Part shown: one piece after another, positions 1 through 14,214 of the stretch | Layout of the letters: each line of letters starts with the position of its first letter | Numbering within the stretch: the stretch's first letter is position 1 | Origin: Heliopora coerulea | Lineage: Eukaryota > Cnidaria > Anthozoa > Scleralcyonacea > Helioporidae | Length of the DNA: 64,000 nt | NCBI GenBank assembly: GCA_030142905.1 | Contig: JASJOG010000092.1 | Coordinates: 434,001 to 498,000, forward strand | Direction: 5' to 3' | Made by a program: the position numbers and the translations under genes | Notes under the pieces: generated by a model | The model's input: only the letters and a program-made list of their open reading frames with translations | Database searches by the model: none | Told to the model about the DNA's origin: nothing

Positions 1-1
1 T

Positions 2-2478
<2,477 letters not shown>

Positions 2479-3573
2479 AGAACCTGAGGATGCTAATTAG
2501 ATGTTAAATTTCTTTGTTTTTCAATGACTTGACTTGAACATTAAATATTTATATTAAAATACAGAGGCGAGTGACTCACATTTTTCAGTGCAGGTTAATA
2601 AATTTTATAAATAAGCATCCCAATAAATACAGGCTGCTCGAGACTAATATATTTAATTTCTTCAAAGAAATATTCCATTTCCTACACTGGGAGTTACACA
2701 AGTACTGTTTAATTACTGGAACATATATACTTTGGTAGAGCCACAGGTCTTTTCATCAAGATTGATAACCAGGAGAGTAACCACAATAATTTCAGACAAG
2801 TCTTCATGCAGTCTTTTCAAATTAAATACTAGGACAATACACTTGATTTGTCTGCAAGCCAATCAACAACTTAAAGATCTTTCCAGAAATGAACTTTGGC
2901 TTCAGATTCTGCACCACTGATGCAAAATAAGTATAGTAAGTATGGCACAGAGCCTAATGCAATGTCAACTATGCAAAATGAAGTGGCCCATAATATTAAT
3001 CCAATTTTCAAAATACATCTCAAATGTCACCACTATAATATGTTGTATTTGCTCCTTTATTTAAGCATTTACAACATGCAAAGAACTGTTCCATCTTGTT
3101 TTTCTCATACCAGCGTCCTCCACTGCTATGGTAAAATTTATAAGTGCATACCTTTAAACTATTGGTAGAATTTGACATCATTCAATCAAACCCCTCTTAA
3201 AGAAAATGCCTGAAATTGGATCTGAGAGCACCCAATTTTCAGAACTCTCCCAAAGAGTGCTCCTTGAGCCCCAATGCCATGCGATGCTTTGCCAGCCATG
3301 CCATCAGGTAAGTTTTCACTTGTAGGAAACACTGTGATACATATTTTCTTTTGATAACAGACCAATTACTCTTATATAGGAGGGATATTGTTATAAGATT
3401 GAACAACTTTTTGTTGCCAAGCAAAAATTATATTTTAATTTTGGTATGCATTGCCTGTCTGCTCTTTTTGGGAAACCATTATGCTATCTGTACTTTAAAG
3501 CTCATTGTTGATTTTACAAGCATCCTTCAGCACATTTAAGTTTAGTCTTACTTTACAGCCTTGAGAATGTTGA
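2479..3573. other. Convergent intergenic region between GFUS and CDC37
   Basis: The two genes face each other tail to tail across about 1.1 kb. The stretch is AT-rich with AATAAA polyadenylation signals near its left side. No supported exon or structured repeat was seen. The short open frames here have no recognisable motif and look random. Confidence 0.6.
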
Positions 3574-6500
3574 TCAAACTTTTGATGCTTTACTGACTTC
3601 TACATAATCTTCTTCAGTCCTAGTCCGTTCAGCTGTTTCACCTTCTTTCTCTGCATCCTTAGCATTTGGGATCCACAATCCTGAATCCACACACCTTTTC
3701 AGGTGGTAGCGGGCCTCCTCCTCCGGCATAGATCCCAAGACCTTTTGCAATAAAGGAATGTCTTTCTTCTCAAAACATTCCTGAACTGCCTAGGAAATTA
3801 AATTTGATAATCTGATTTAGCAATTAAACCCTTTAAATGCCAAGGGCTCATGTTTGTGTCAAGCAAAATCATCTGGCATCAACCACAGCAAGACTGCATG
3901 TTAATTGCACTCTTGCCCCTTAATGGATTAATGTAAATCATACAACAAAGTAACTAAATAGTTCTTACCTCGGGCAATGACTCAAATACTTCAACTGGGT
4001 CTAATCCTCCTGGTCCAAGTCTTTTTTCTCTTTCAAGTCTTTCTTCCTAAACAACACAAAAACAGAAAAACCTTACTACAGTATAAAAGTTAAGAGTCCT
4101 CCTCCATGCCAAAAAAAACAAACATAAGCACAAGAAAATCTATGCCATTGTTCAATGACTTCCAAGTCAGGGACTACTCATAACCCTATAGAAAACTATT
4201 AAAAATAATTAAAGTTACTTATTTTTTTATATGCTGAACATTTTCCCACTTCTATGTGGCCTTTTTGAATTTTATTCTAGTTAATATCAAGTTATACGTA
4301 ATGTATTTAATAGGGGAAATTCATGTATTGGGCAATGGAATTAGAACCAATTTCCAGTTGAAGTTGCAGTGGTATTGTTTCCACACTTTTATAGTAGGCT
4401 GCATATTTATTATGATTTACATATAGTGTACAACTTATTTTCAAAACCTAACATACAATATACAGTCTACTCTTATATGTACCTCTTCTGCCTCCTGCCT
4501 TGCTTTTTCAATTCTGGCCTTGGCTCGTTCTTCAACACGTTTGACGAAAGAGCTCAACTCATCTTCAAAAGCTTGCATGTAGTCTGAGAAATCAGTCTTG
4601 GCTTTGGCCATTCTACATTACAAATGATCATAAATCATGTCAGGATGTTGCATAACAGTAGTGGGAAACTTTTCTTGGTCCACAACATATTAGGTCCTTT
4701 TAACAGGAAAATAGCTACCCACCCAAAAATACTCTTCTCTCTCTTCCCCTCCCCATCAAGAATGCCAAGCCTTCTACAATACCCTCTTCCATGTTCAAAA
4801 ATGCCAGAAAACTCTACCCGCTTACCCAAGGCTACCTTTCTTCCTCATTCAATGTCATACTATAGTAAACTAAACCCAGCCACCCAGCAAGGGGCTACTT
4901 TACTTACCCCTTCACTTCCCATTTACTTCCCCCACACCAACTTCCTAACACCATGTTCTTTCAATTGAATAATGTATTAGATGAGCTTTCCCTTACCTTG
5001 CAAAAAATGCACTAACTGTTTGAGGAGGACTGGCATCCAATGTCTTACTCAGTTCCAGTAAATACTGCATGATAATTGTCTGATGAGCAACTCTCCTCAT
5101 CAGTGCATGTTTCTAAAAATGTACAGTAAGAATTTAGCCTTTTGTTCCATTTCATATACTATCTTTATTTAGGTTCCTACAGCCATTAAATTAATCAGAA
5201 CTTTCTTCTACATCCACCTGAACATCAATCCATGATACCCATGGTTTAAAAACTTCTATGTTATCGGCTACAATTATCAGTTCTAGGTTCCATGGAAGAA
5301 ATATTATAATAGTTTTACTTGTTTATACTGGACACCCCCATCAGATATAACTACTAGTAGACACTGGATCCTCTGATGTTAAGATCTTACACACATTACC
5401 TCTTCAACTTCCAGGTTAACACACCACAGGGTGAGATAATTTGCAGTGTCCTCAGAAACCAGGTGTATGTTCTCCAACAAATATTCTTTACAATCATGGT
5501 ACTCATGTAGCATCCCAAATTTCTTAATTTCTTTCTCATGTTTGTCCATGAATTCTTGCTAAACAAGGAGCATTATAATGCAGTGTAATATTAAAATAAT
5601 CTAATAATTAAAAGGTTAATGTTTTCTATCACATGAACAAAATTAGCAGAAATCCTGATATGTGCAGAAGTAATGTGAAATACAGAGTTTGGAATGAATG
5701 AGAAACTATACGTAATGGAATGATAAGAAAAAATACTGCTTACTGATCTTTTCCACTTCTCATCTTCTGTTAATACTTCTTCTTTCTTTTCTTTAGGTTT
5801 GTTGATAATCTTTTGACAAAATTGAGCAAGAAAATTGATTTTTTTTTTCAGTTCACTTTATCAACCCAATATTTAAATACTATCAGTTCAATGTACCGTA
5901 GATATTGTATTAAAACTGCTCTCCTGTGAGTATTTCAGATATTTCTTAGATATATCATAAACATTATTTGCATACAAACTTACTGTTTTGGTAAAGCCAT
6001 CCTTACTCAATGTGTCAACATTCCATGGCTGCAACTGCAATTATAGTTTATAAATAAACAAAAATTAAACTGGTTAAGAACTAAAATATTGACAGTCTTT
6101 TCAGCGTGGGACACCACGGCTGGAATTAATTTTATTCAGAGTGGTGTTATAGTAGAATTTCTCTTACCTTTTCCTTTTTGGCAAGTTCAAGTTCTTTTTC
6201 TCTAAAATGTTTTTCCTGATGTAAGAGATAATTTTGAATGACTGAAACATGCAGTCCATTGACGTATTGCCACACTCAAGCATTAACCTTTAAACATTCC
6301 AGCTATCTCCTACCTGCTCCTCGATTTCCGTCAGTTCCTTCTTGTACTTTTCAACTGCTCTTTGGTCACCAGCCAGTTCCACTTCTTTCAACTTTTCCTG
6401 CACATCATGAAGTCTGTTCTTAGTCCTACACAGGAAGGAAAAATCACCAAGCAGTGAGGTAGTAGTTACATCTTACGTCTTTGTATGTCATTAAGCCTAC

Positions 6501-7027
6501 TTCTAAGGCTGTGTAGACCTAACTGGGCATCATACTTCAAAACTCCTTAACAAATTATACCACAATACCAAGGTTCAACAAAATGCAAACCATAATTCTA
6601 ACCCGAAGTCTATGGGAAATTAAGTCTGACCTGCACTCGAGTCCCCCGGTTCTTATCATATTCCAAGTTAGTCAATAAAGTGTACAAAATATAATCTAAA
6701 AAATCAACTATTTCATTCCTTACGTTTTAACTTCTCGGTCGACCGTGTCTCTTTCCTTCTTCATCTCTTCCATTCTTTCAACCCGTGCTTGATGTCGCCA
6801 GCGAAATAAACTTGGCGTATCAATGTTAGGATGGGTTTCGTCTTCATCGTCGCTCACCTAAGTAAACAACAATAATCACGTTCCTGAAAACCTATAGAAA
6901 ACGTCTCCCTAACTTAATGTACAACTGCGCTAAGACGAGCTAGGTAAACTTGACAAAATGTTTCCTATAAAATTGGGAATTATTACCAACAGACCTCAAT
7001 GTGATCCCACTTGCTATAGTCCACCAT
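3574..7027 (-). CDS. CDC37: CDC37, HSP90 co-chaperone for protein kinases
   Basis: Complete gene, 11 exons read on the minus strand: 6995-7027, 6724-6857, 6314-6425, 6168-6215, 5984-6034, 5744-5809, 5400-5558, 4997-5112, 4483-4612, 3969-4046, 3574-3789. All borders are GT/AG and the sum is 1143 nt (380 residues; human CDC37 has 378). The start is fixed by the invariant [18 protein letters not shown], which includes the CK2 site Ser13. Next come the long N-terminal coiled-coil that grips kinases ([18 protein letters not shown]), the central HSP90-binding part ([27 protein letters not shown]) and the C-terminal domain ([39 protein letters not shown]). CDC37 loads client kinases onto HSP90 and slows its ATPase in the cytosol. 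Nothing is truncated; very high certainty. Confidence 0.96.
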
Positions 7028-7626
7028 AGTTCAAGTATACTTCAGGAATTCTTCGTTAATAAAACTCAACAAAACGTCAAATTGTTCCACTTTCTACTCA
7101 GATTTAAAGAACAAGCCAAAAGTTGCTTCAATTATCCCCTAGAGTCCTTCTAGAGTCCAGGGTCACCTCAGGTTCCACTTTATGGAATGTCATTTGTTTC
7201 AATATTTGTTTGACATTTCGAACACCAAAATCTTAGGACACGCAAAATCAAGACATGCACGCGAATTTCTATAAGCCTGGCATAGCATCCGATCCTCCAC
7301 GATCAACCGGCATAGAGACATCCCAGAAACCTACCTCCAACTGAAGCGCCTCTACCCCAGCCAATGTCCAAAACCTTCTCTCGCAACCACTACACAACCG
7401 GAGAATATTGCTACCAGCCCACCAAGTACCAAAGATCCAACGAACAAACGCAACGAATTAGCAACACCCCAACCTGTCAGACGTTCACAAAGACTGCTGG
7501 CACAAATACTTGCGAGCAAAAGCTCCCATTTACTTCTGACGACGGCTCGATGAATCGAGTTGAAAAGCTCAAGACCAAAACCGTAAATCCGAAGAACCAC
7601 GTTCAAGAAATCTCATATGCCTAGAT

Positions 7627-7673
<47 letters not shown>

Positions 7674-8878
7674 GTGCCAACATACGTATATGTGAAAGTG
7701 GTACGGTCGAGTGCCGAAGGCGTGAGAAACATCTAGGTGGGTCTTAGGGCATGTCCCACCAGAAAATTTTGAATTCTTGAGTGTCCAAAATGCCATTTCC
7801 TGCATTTTGGGGAGATTTATCTTATTCGCCATTGCAAATCAAGTCGTCATTCGTGCGTCGTATGTGTCAGCGGAGTATTAATTTACTTCCTGTAAGCTTT
7901 TGTTAACGGAGATGTCAGGCTGGGGCATGCAGTTGATGTTAGGCATTCATGATGAACGCCTAAGGGCTAACTTGCATCTTCAGTCATAGTAATGGCCTAC
8001 TTTCAGTCACTGCCGAGGGATTTTTGCTTGGAGAATGTCATAAACTTAACCGAAAATCCCTTTTGTTTTTGGTTTTTTTTTTTTAAATTTGTCAAGCTGG
8101 TACGAAAATCGTAGAAAATATTTAAAGCGGTACTATTTTCATACATTGTCGGTACGGAGGTACATTAGCACTCAAATCGGTACTGTACCGCTTAAATCGG
8201 CACGGTTGGCATGTATGTAATGTATTTCAAATTAATACAGATTAAAATTATGACAGTGGGAAGTTACATGTAAATCATAATTTCTATGAGATAATGGTAA
8301 TTTATTAGCAGATTATAAAGATAAGTTTAAGATCACAATATCCTGTTGTTTACTGAGTTCTGATTGGTTATGTTGAATGTAGTATCCTTTTAATTTAAGT
8401 TGGTATTTGGTTGAGGCAGTGTCCAGAATTTTGAAGCAATTAAAGTTACAGCGGTTTCTAAAACTATCTGAGGTTTTAAGATATTTGAAGATTTGAGAGT
8501 ATCTGTCTCCTGAGCAATTTCAAGTAGAAATTCTTGATTTAGGAGTGCAGTAACTGGGATTGTGATTGAGAGAAGTTTTACACACAGCAAAGGTAGTAAT
8601 ATCACACAGACATTCTCTTGATTCAACAAACTTTTTGAAATAAAAAGGCGAAAATCTGCAAGCAAGTTGGGGAACTAAGTGATAATGGCGGACAGGTGTT
8701 TTTTTTTCTCACTTTCCTCATACAAATTTCTCAGTGTTACTTCCCATAATTGAAAAGTCTAATGCAAATTGGGAAGACTTTAGATGGAGTCATTTATTGA
8801 TTTTGGAAATTTTCGGTTCCTAAAACGCTGAATTCGTATTGCAATAGCACTTTAGTAAACCTCTTCAGCCAATCAATC
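7028..8878. other. Intergenic region with an unassigned ORF pair
   Basis: This holds the presumed CDC37 promoter side, then a less AT-rich block at about 7350-7620 that is open on both strands. The minus frame (7352-7606) has two hydrophobic segments but starts with TTG, follows an in-frame stop and ends at TAG. The plus frame (7364-7624) has an ATG and 86 polar residues. Neither matches a family I know. The block at 8100-8220 contains repeated GGTAC-type motifs. No firm gene is called. Confidence 0.35.
7627..7671. repeat. (TA)n microsatellite with TACA lead-in
   Basis: Three TACA units are followed by about 17 uninterrupted TA dinucleotides. A simple repeat and a likely length polymorphism. 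Confidence 0.95.
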
Positions 8879-11800
8879 TTATACCAGTGGACTCGCCAGT
8901 TCGTTTTCTCCACGATAACGCAGGCAGCAGCAGATACGACAACAGGCACAGCGACAACATTTACAAATGAAACAAACCAGTCTTACTGTTTGTGAAACAA
9001 CGGCAAATAAAAGAAGTAGAATACAAACGAACGGTAAGAATCCGACTAGGAATGCTTGACCCCAAGAAAATATCTCCATAATCTTCGATATAGGACCAGA
9101 TGGTACTACTCCTTCTGAAAGGTAACCACAGAAAGGTACATTGAATATAGCTATGAGCACCAGAGAGAAAAGCGAAAGTGTTTCAGCTCTATTGGCTGTG
9201 AGGAATTCGAAGGGAAACACGTGGACATGAAGACAAAGGTTAATAACACAAATAAGAAGTAAGGTAAGGGAACGTAAAAATGGTTCTTTAATCAACTCGT
9301 TGGCTAAGATAAGGACAAGCATTCGACCAATTAAGACGCTCTCCCAGTAAATGGCGCCACGGTTCACGTGATCTGGAGTACGATATGAGCCAATCAGAAG
9401 AGAGGTGATGGCCTCACGACCGGCTGAGTCGGGGACGTATTTTCCCTCGAAAGCTCGCCAAGTGATGAACCAATAAGATAAGAACGGCAAAGGGAAGAAA
9501 CATGCAAGGATGAAATGAAACACTGAAATTTTTTTATCGAACAGCTTATATGCACCAAAATACAAAACCAACACGAAGGGGAGAAAATGAACGAAAACAG
9601 ATGTGAGGAGAAGAGTTTGCCACCAAGTGTAACAATGAATATTACAGTTTACAAACAAGCAGTTAACGCCATCAACCGTAACGCATTTCACAAGTTTCAT
9701 GCTCTTGCCGGCCAAGACAGCATAACCCAGAAGAATGCCTTTGATAAAAGCTGAAAGATAAGAACCAGTTTTTGGTTGTTCGCGCCCCAGGCAAAAATAT
9801 AAAAGACAATGAAAGAGAAAAATAACTGGGAGGGCAAAAAGGACTGAGTATACTCCGAGAGTGTGCAAAAAGATTTTTGACACTGGGTTTAGGCCGGGAA
9901 AGGGGCATGCGAATCCTTCCCTATTTAAGCGAATCTCGAAGTTAAAAATTCCCAAGACGAACTGGCTGATGTATTTATCCCAAACGTCAAACGAACCATC
10001 AACGAGTAGGACATCTGTCGCTTGGTAATAGAAAAAGACGATCCGTTCATAACCTGGATCAAAGACTTTCTCGTTCTCTCTGTTATTCTGGGAATTACCA
10101 CGTGAATACCATGTGACCCAGTTCAACAACATGCCAACAAAATCCGGCTGGATAATAAAATACATACTAAATCCCAATACAAAGATGGCTGCGACGGGCC
10201 AAACCCAGAAATCATTACAATTCTCGGATTTCCGACAAGAAGGTGTGAAAAGTGTTTCCGAGAAGTTTGAGCGACACTCACCACACAGCCTACCTTGACG
10301 TTCATTATGACAAGTATTAAACGGAAAGCAACTCTTCCGATGGCGTTCAGCTTGACAACAATATCCCAAGGGACATCGAGAAAATTTTACTCTTGGAGCA
10401 ACCGTCTCGTTACTCCAGTATCCCCAGAAATTCGGCAAAGCTTGCAGGCCTTGCACGCATTTTCCCCCGTAAGGGCAAGACAAGCACTTGATCGTATGCT
10501 TTTTAAACCCGCTGTAAACTCCTCGATCTTCACTGTACGACCCCATTCGACACAGACGACACTGTACACTGAACTTTCCGGTAACTGAACTACCTACGGT
10601 AATATTCTTGATACTATAGCTGACTGGACAACGAATAACTGTTGCATCGTCTATTGTCAAATTCTTTCGAGCAATTTCCACTACAACAATCTTTTCAACT
10701 GACGGCCGCCAGAGGAACTCCAACGATGAATTATAAAGGCTGATTGAGCAAAATTCGCTACTAAACAAGCCAACACCTCCATGAAAGTCCAGATAGTTTC
10801 CAAATGACCCAGTTACGTTGTCCTGAATAATTTTGGAGTCTCGAATCACTGCAGTGCCATTTTCACTCAGCCTCAGGCTCCCTGAAGCTAGAGTAGAAGC
10901 CGTTGTTCCACCATAGTTACTACGCAACGTACAATTGCGAAGTGTTAAGTAACCACCAGTGAAGTAGATGGCACCAGCTTCAAACCCTGCGTTATCTCTA
11001 AATTCTGTATCGGTAATATTACAATTAAAGTTTGATGAAATGCAGATCCCTCCAGCTCCATTGCTTGCTAAGTTCTTTTCAAAATGTGATCGTTGAATTG
11101 TAACATTTCCGGATGAATGAGACGGTGAATGAACTCCGTAGGAATTTATACCCGAACTAACAAGAGCACCTGTACCTCGTAAAGCAGCCGTGTTGTTATA
11201 AAATTCACAGTCTTCAATCGACAAACGAAATTCCGATAGTTCGCTTCGTTGGCGACGATTCTGAGAATCGCCGAAAATTACCGTAATCCCACCCGAACTA
11301 TCGGGCGCTTCGGCCCAGGAATAGCATGATTTAATGTGGGTTAGTTTAAAGTGAAGATGACCACACTGATAAGCCTTGACGTAAACACCACCTGTCATGG
11401 CAGCTTGGTTAAGGTAAAATTCACAAGACATGACATATAATGAAAGATTCTGAGCTTCAATGTAGACCGTTGCTCCATTCTCAGAGAATTCATCTAGCGG
11501 AATATCTTTGTTGTTATGGAAGTGACAACTTTCCAGCGAGATGCTGGAACGAAGAGGGTCATAGAGTTTGAAATAAAGTACAGTGGAGAGCGATACTCCT
11601 TGATTCGAAATGAACCAACAATTGTTAAAATGCACTTCCACTGGCTGTGCACTTTCCGTGGAATTTATAAAAATAACGCCCCCAGCGGTATGAATATCTG
11701 TATTCATGGAAAAGTTTGTGTTAATTATGTCCACGTGAGCTAACTTCTCGGACGTGGCTTTGATAATTTTGGCATTGTTTCCATAAAAATTTCCACCCAC

Positions 11801-14214
11801 AAAACGAAGGGATAAAACGGATGGTTCCTCATGGTAAAGACATTCACTGCTTGGTAAGTCAACATTCTTTGCTCGCGCTAAATCGGATCCCCCAGCGAGA
11901 ATTGAAAAGACAGAAACTGATGGCTGACGTAGCTCCTGAGAGAATGTAGTATTCGAGATCTCTGAATTTACGAAACTGAAGTTAACTATACCAACGACGG
12001 ATATTAGAGATCTAACCATCAGATTTGGTAGATTGTTGTTTATAATTGATGAGTTCTCAATTTCTACAAGAACTCCAGCACTGGCACAGTTAACCACAGA
12101 CAGGCAACCAGTCAAGTTATTTTCCATGAAACTCGAATTAGTAACGGAAATGTTAATATTTGTTGACAAAGTTTTCGCCGACACAAAAACATCGATAATG
12201 TACGAAAAGTTTCTCTTGACTTGAAACGAACCAAATATACAGTTGGTCACTGCCAGTGAGGCATTGGTCAACCTTATGAAGGTATCGATAAACCGTAATC
12301 CACAAAAACTAACTTCACCCAAACTTAATCCACCAACAAAAGATAACTCACCACCACTACAATTAATAACTGCACGTTCGTGCCAAGACTTGAAGTTAAG
12401 ATTTTTATGGAGTGTCTGGGATGAGCAACTGTCATACGGCACTCGTTCTGTATTATTGGAGTCCACCATGATGACGTCATTCGAAGAAGCTTTTACGATA
12501 ACGTAATTTAATGTCTTGCAAGGTGACGTCTTGTTAAGACAGCTATTGTTACCATTAAGACCATTGTTTCCAGAAGCTTTAGAAACATACAAGACCTTCC
12601 CACAGGCTAAAAAGTAGAAATACATCAGTACAACACAGTCACAGAGCACATCACTCAAATCCCTGATCTAGGACGAGAATAAGTGATCGACAAAAATTCT
12701 CCGGAAGTTCGAATGGTGGTGTTAGTAAGAAAGTCAAATTTCGTGAAAAACTACACGTAAATTGATGATCAGTCAAGCTTTCGTCCCATTGATTTACGTC
12801 TGTTTCATACTCGAAATTTTCGTCAGCGAAATACAGAAAATATCGTGCAGAGCTCGGAACGATATTTCTGATAGTTCTAGATTTTTGTCATTGTACTTGA
12901 GAAACGTCTGAATTAAATAGTATTGTGCATTAACGGTTACGAAAGGATTGATAGGTGTGAGAACGGTCGATGAGGATAAGTCAATCGGTCTACATCATGT
13001 CCCAAACTTTACCTCAGTTTCAGTCAAATCAGGCTAAGTAGTAGTAATCGGCTGCCTACATGAGCTGGGCCAGTTCGATCTACCAGTTTTACTCGAATAC
13101 GGTCATAAAAATCTTCTTTCAGCTGTGGAGGTTCTGAATTAGCGTTGCCTTTGGGTTGCCTGACAGCTTAATTAAACCAATTCAGTATTGGATATCCTTT
13201 CAGCGATCACTTAAAACCACATTTAGATCTTCACTCAATGAAATAACCTGGCTAACGGAGCTAGAACCTGGCTCAAATAAAAAGTCTTATAACTTAGAGG
13301 TCTAACTTCATCCCAAAGCCCGGCTGTTGAGAAGGTAATTAGAGCTAACCCGAGATAAAAGGTTAATCTACTGTTTTTGTTCGTTTTAGACTACTATTTT
13401 CGTTCAACCCTCAAGCGATAACATCCTTCTAAACTCATTCAAAATCTTCAAAGAGGAATTCCCAATTTCCTCGGGAGTATCTTCAGAATTTATTCTGCCA
13501 AGTTTTCACCACTCCAGGATTAGGTAATACTACACCCTCGCCTTTGGTTTGACTGCACCGCAATCTACTAAATTTCTTCTACGTCAATTAAAACAAACAG
13601 TCACTGGTTAGAATTGTGTAACAGAATTTTCAGATCCAGTGATATAAGCAGCATAAAAAAATTTAGGTTCTTCATATTTCCAGGTCTTTCCTCAACTTTT
13701 AATCGTGCTTAGACCTTCACAGTCCAATATGCGCGATTTGAACGCAACAGTGACAATGAAGATATTCTCATGTCTGCTGTTCAGGTTCCGAGGACGCGAC
13801 TAATGACCACAATTTCGGTCCTACAAGGTAAAATTTGCGTAAAAATCGAAGTTTGCAGCATAATTTCAATTTATAAGCAATCTAGTATAAACAATACGGG
13901 ACAAGAACTTACAAACCGACAGGTTTTTTAGACATTTGTGTTCAGTTGTACTAGTTAAGCTATTGGCAGTTACTTCCGGGATCGCTTACCCTAATGGTAC
14001 AAAAATGAAACCTCAGCAGCGTCTGAATCATACATACATACATAGTCTCATTTAAACCAAACTGTCCTATAATAAATCCCTGGGAAATAAAGCAAGTTAA
14101 ATAACACTAACCTGACTGCCCTGACGCCAGGAAAACTACACCGATAGCTAGAAACTTGAAAAACGGCCAGCAGGAAGTTGAATGCGAAGGCCAATCATCT
14201 AGTTTACATTCCAT
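8879..14214 (-). CDS. Large Pmp-like beta-helix / Cys-rich / multi-TM surface protein
   Basis: Two exons are proposed: 14112-14214 (starts MECKLDDWPSHSTSCWPFFK, then a hydrophobic signal core FLAIGVVFLASGQS) and 8879-12606 (TAA stop). The first ends in phase 1 with a GTTAGT donor; the second begins after a pyrimidine-rich TTTTTAG, and the phases match, giving 1276 residues. Without exon 1 the open frame starts only with TTG; an internal ATG exists at residue 12 of that frame. About residues 40-700 form a right-handed beta-helix with chlamydial-Pmp-style repeats (FxxN and GGA/GAG motifs such as FYNNTAALRGTGALV and FRDNAGFEAGAIYF). About 715-830 is Cys-rich (CRLCRMGSY, CLSCPYGGKC, GRLCGECRSNF). 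About 835-1260 is polytopic membrane. The tail has a dense Cys cluster (CFICKCCRCACCRICCC), possibly palmitoylated. Function is unknown; I infer a surface receptor or adhesion role. Confidence 0.8.
12607..14111 (-). other. Intron of the beta-helix/multi-TM gene
   Basis: About 1.5 kb between the proposed signal-peptide exon and the main exon. No other coding sequence or structured repeat is visible. A short TACA run sits near 14032-14043. Confidence 0.5.
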
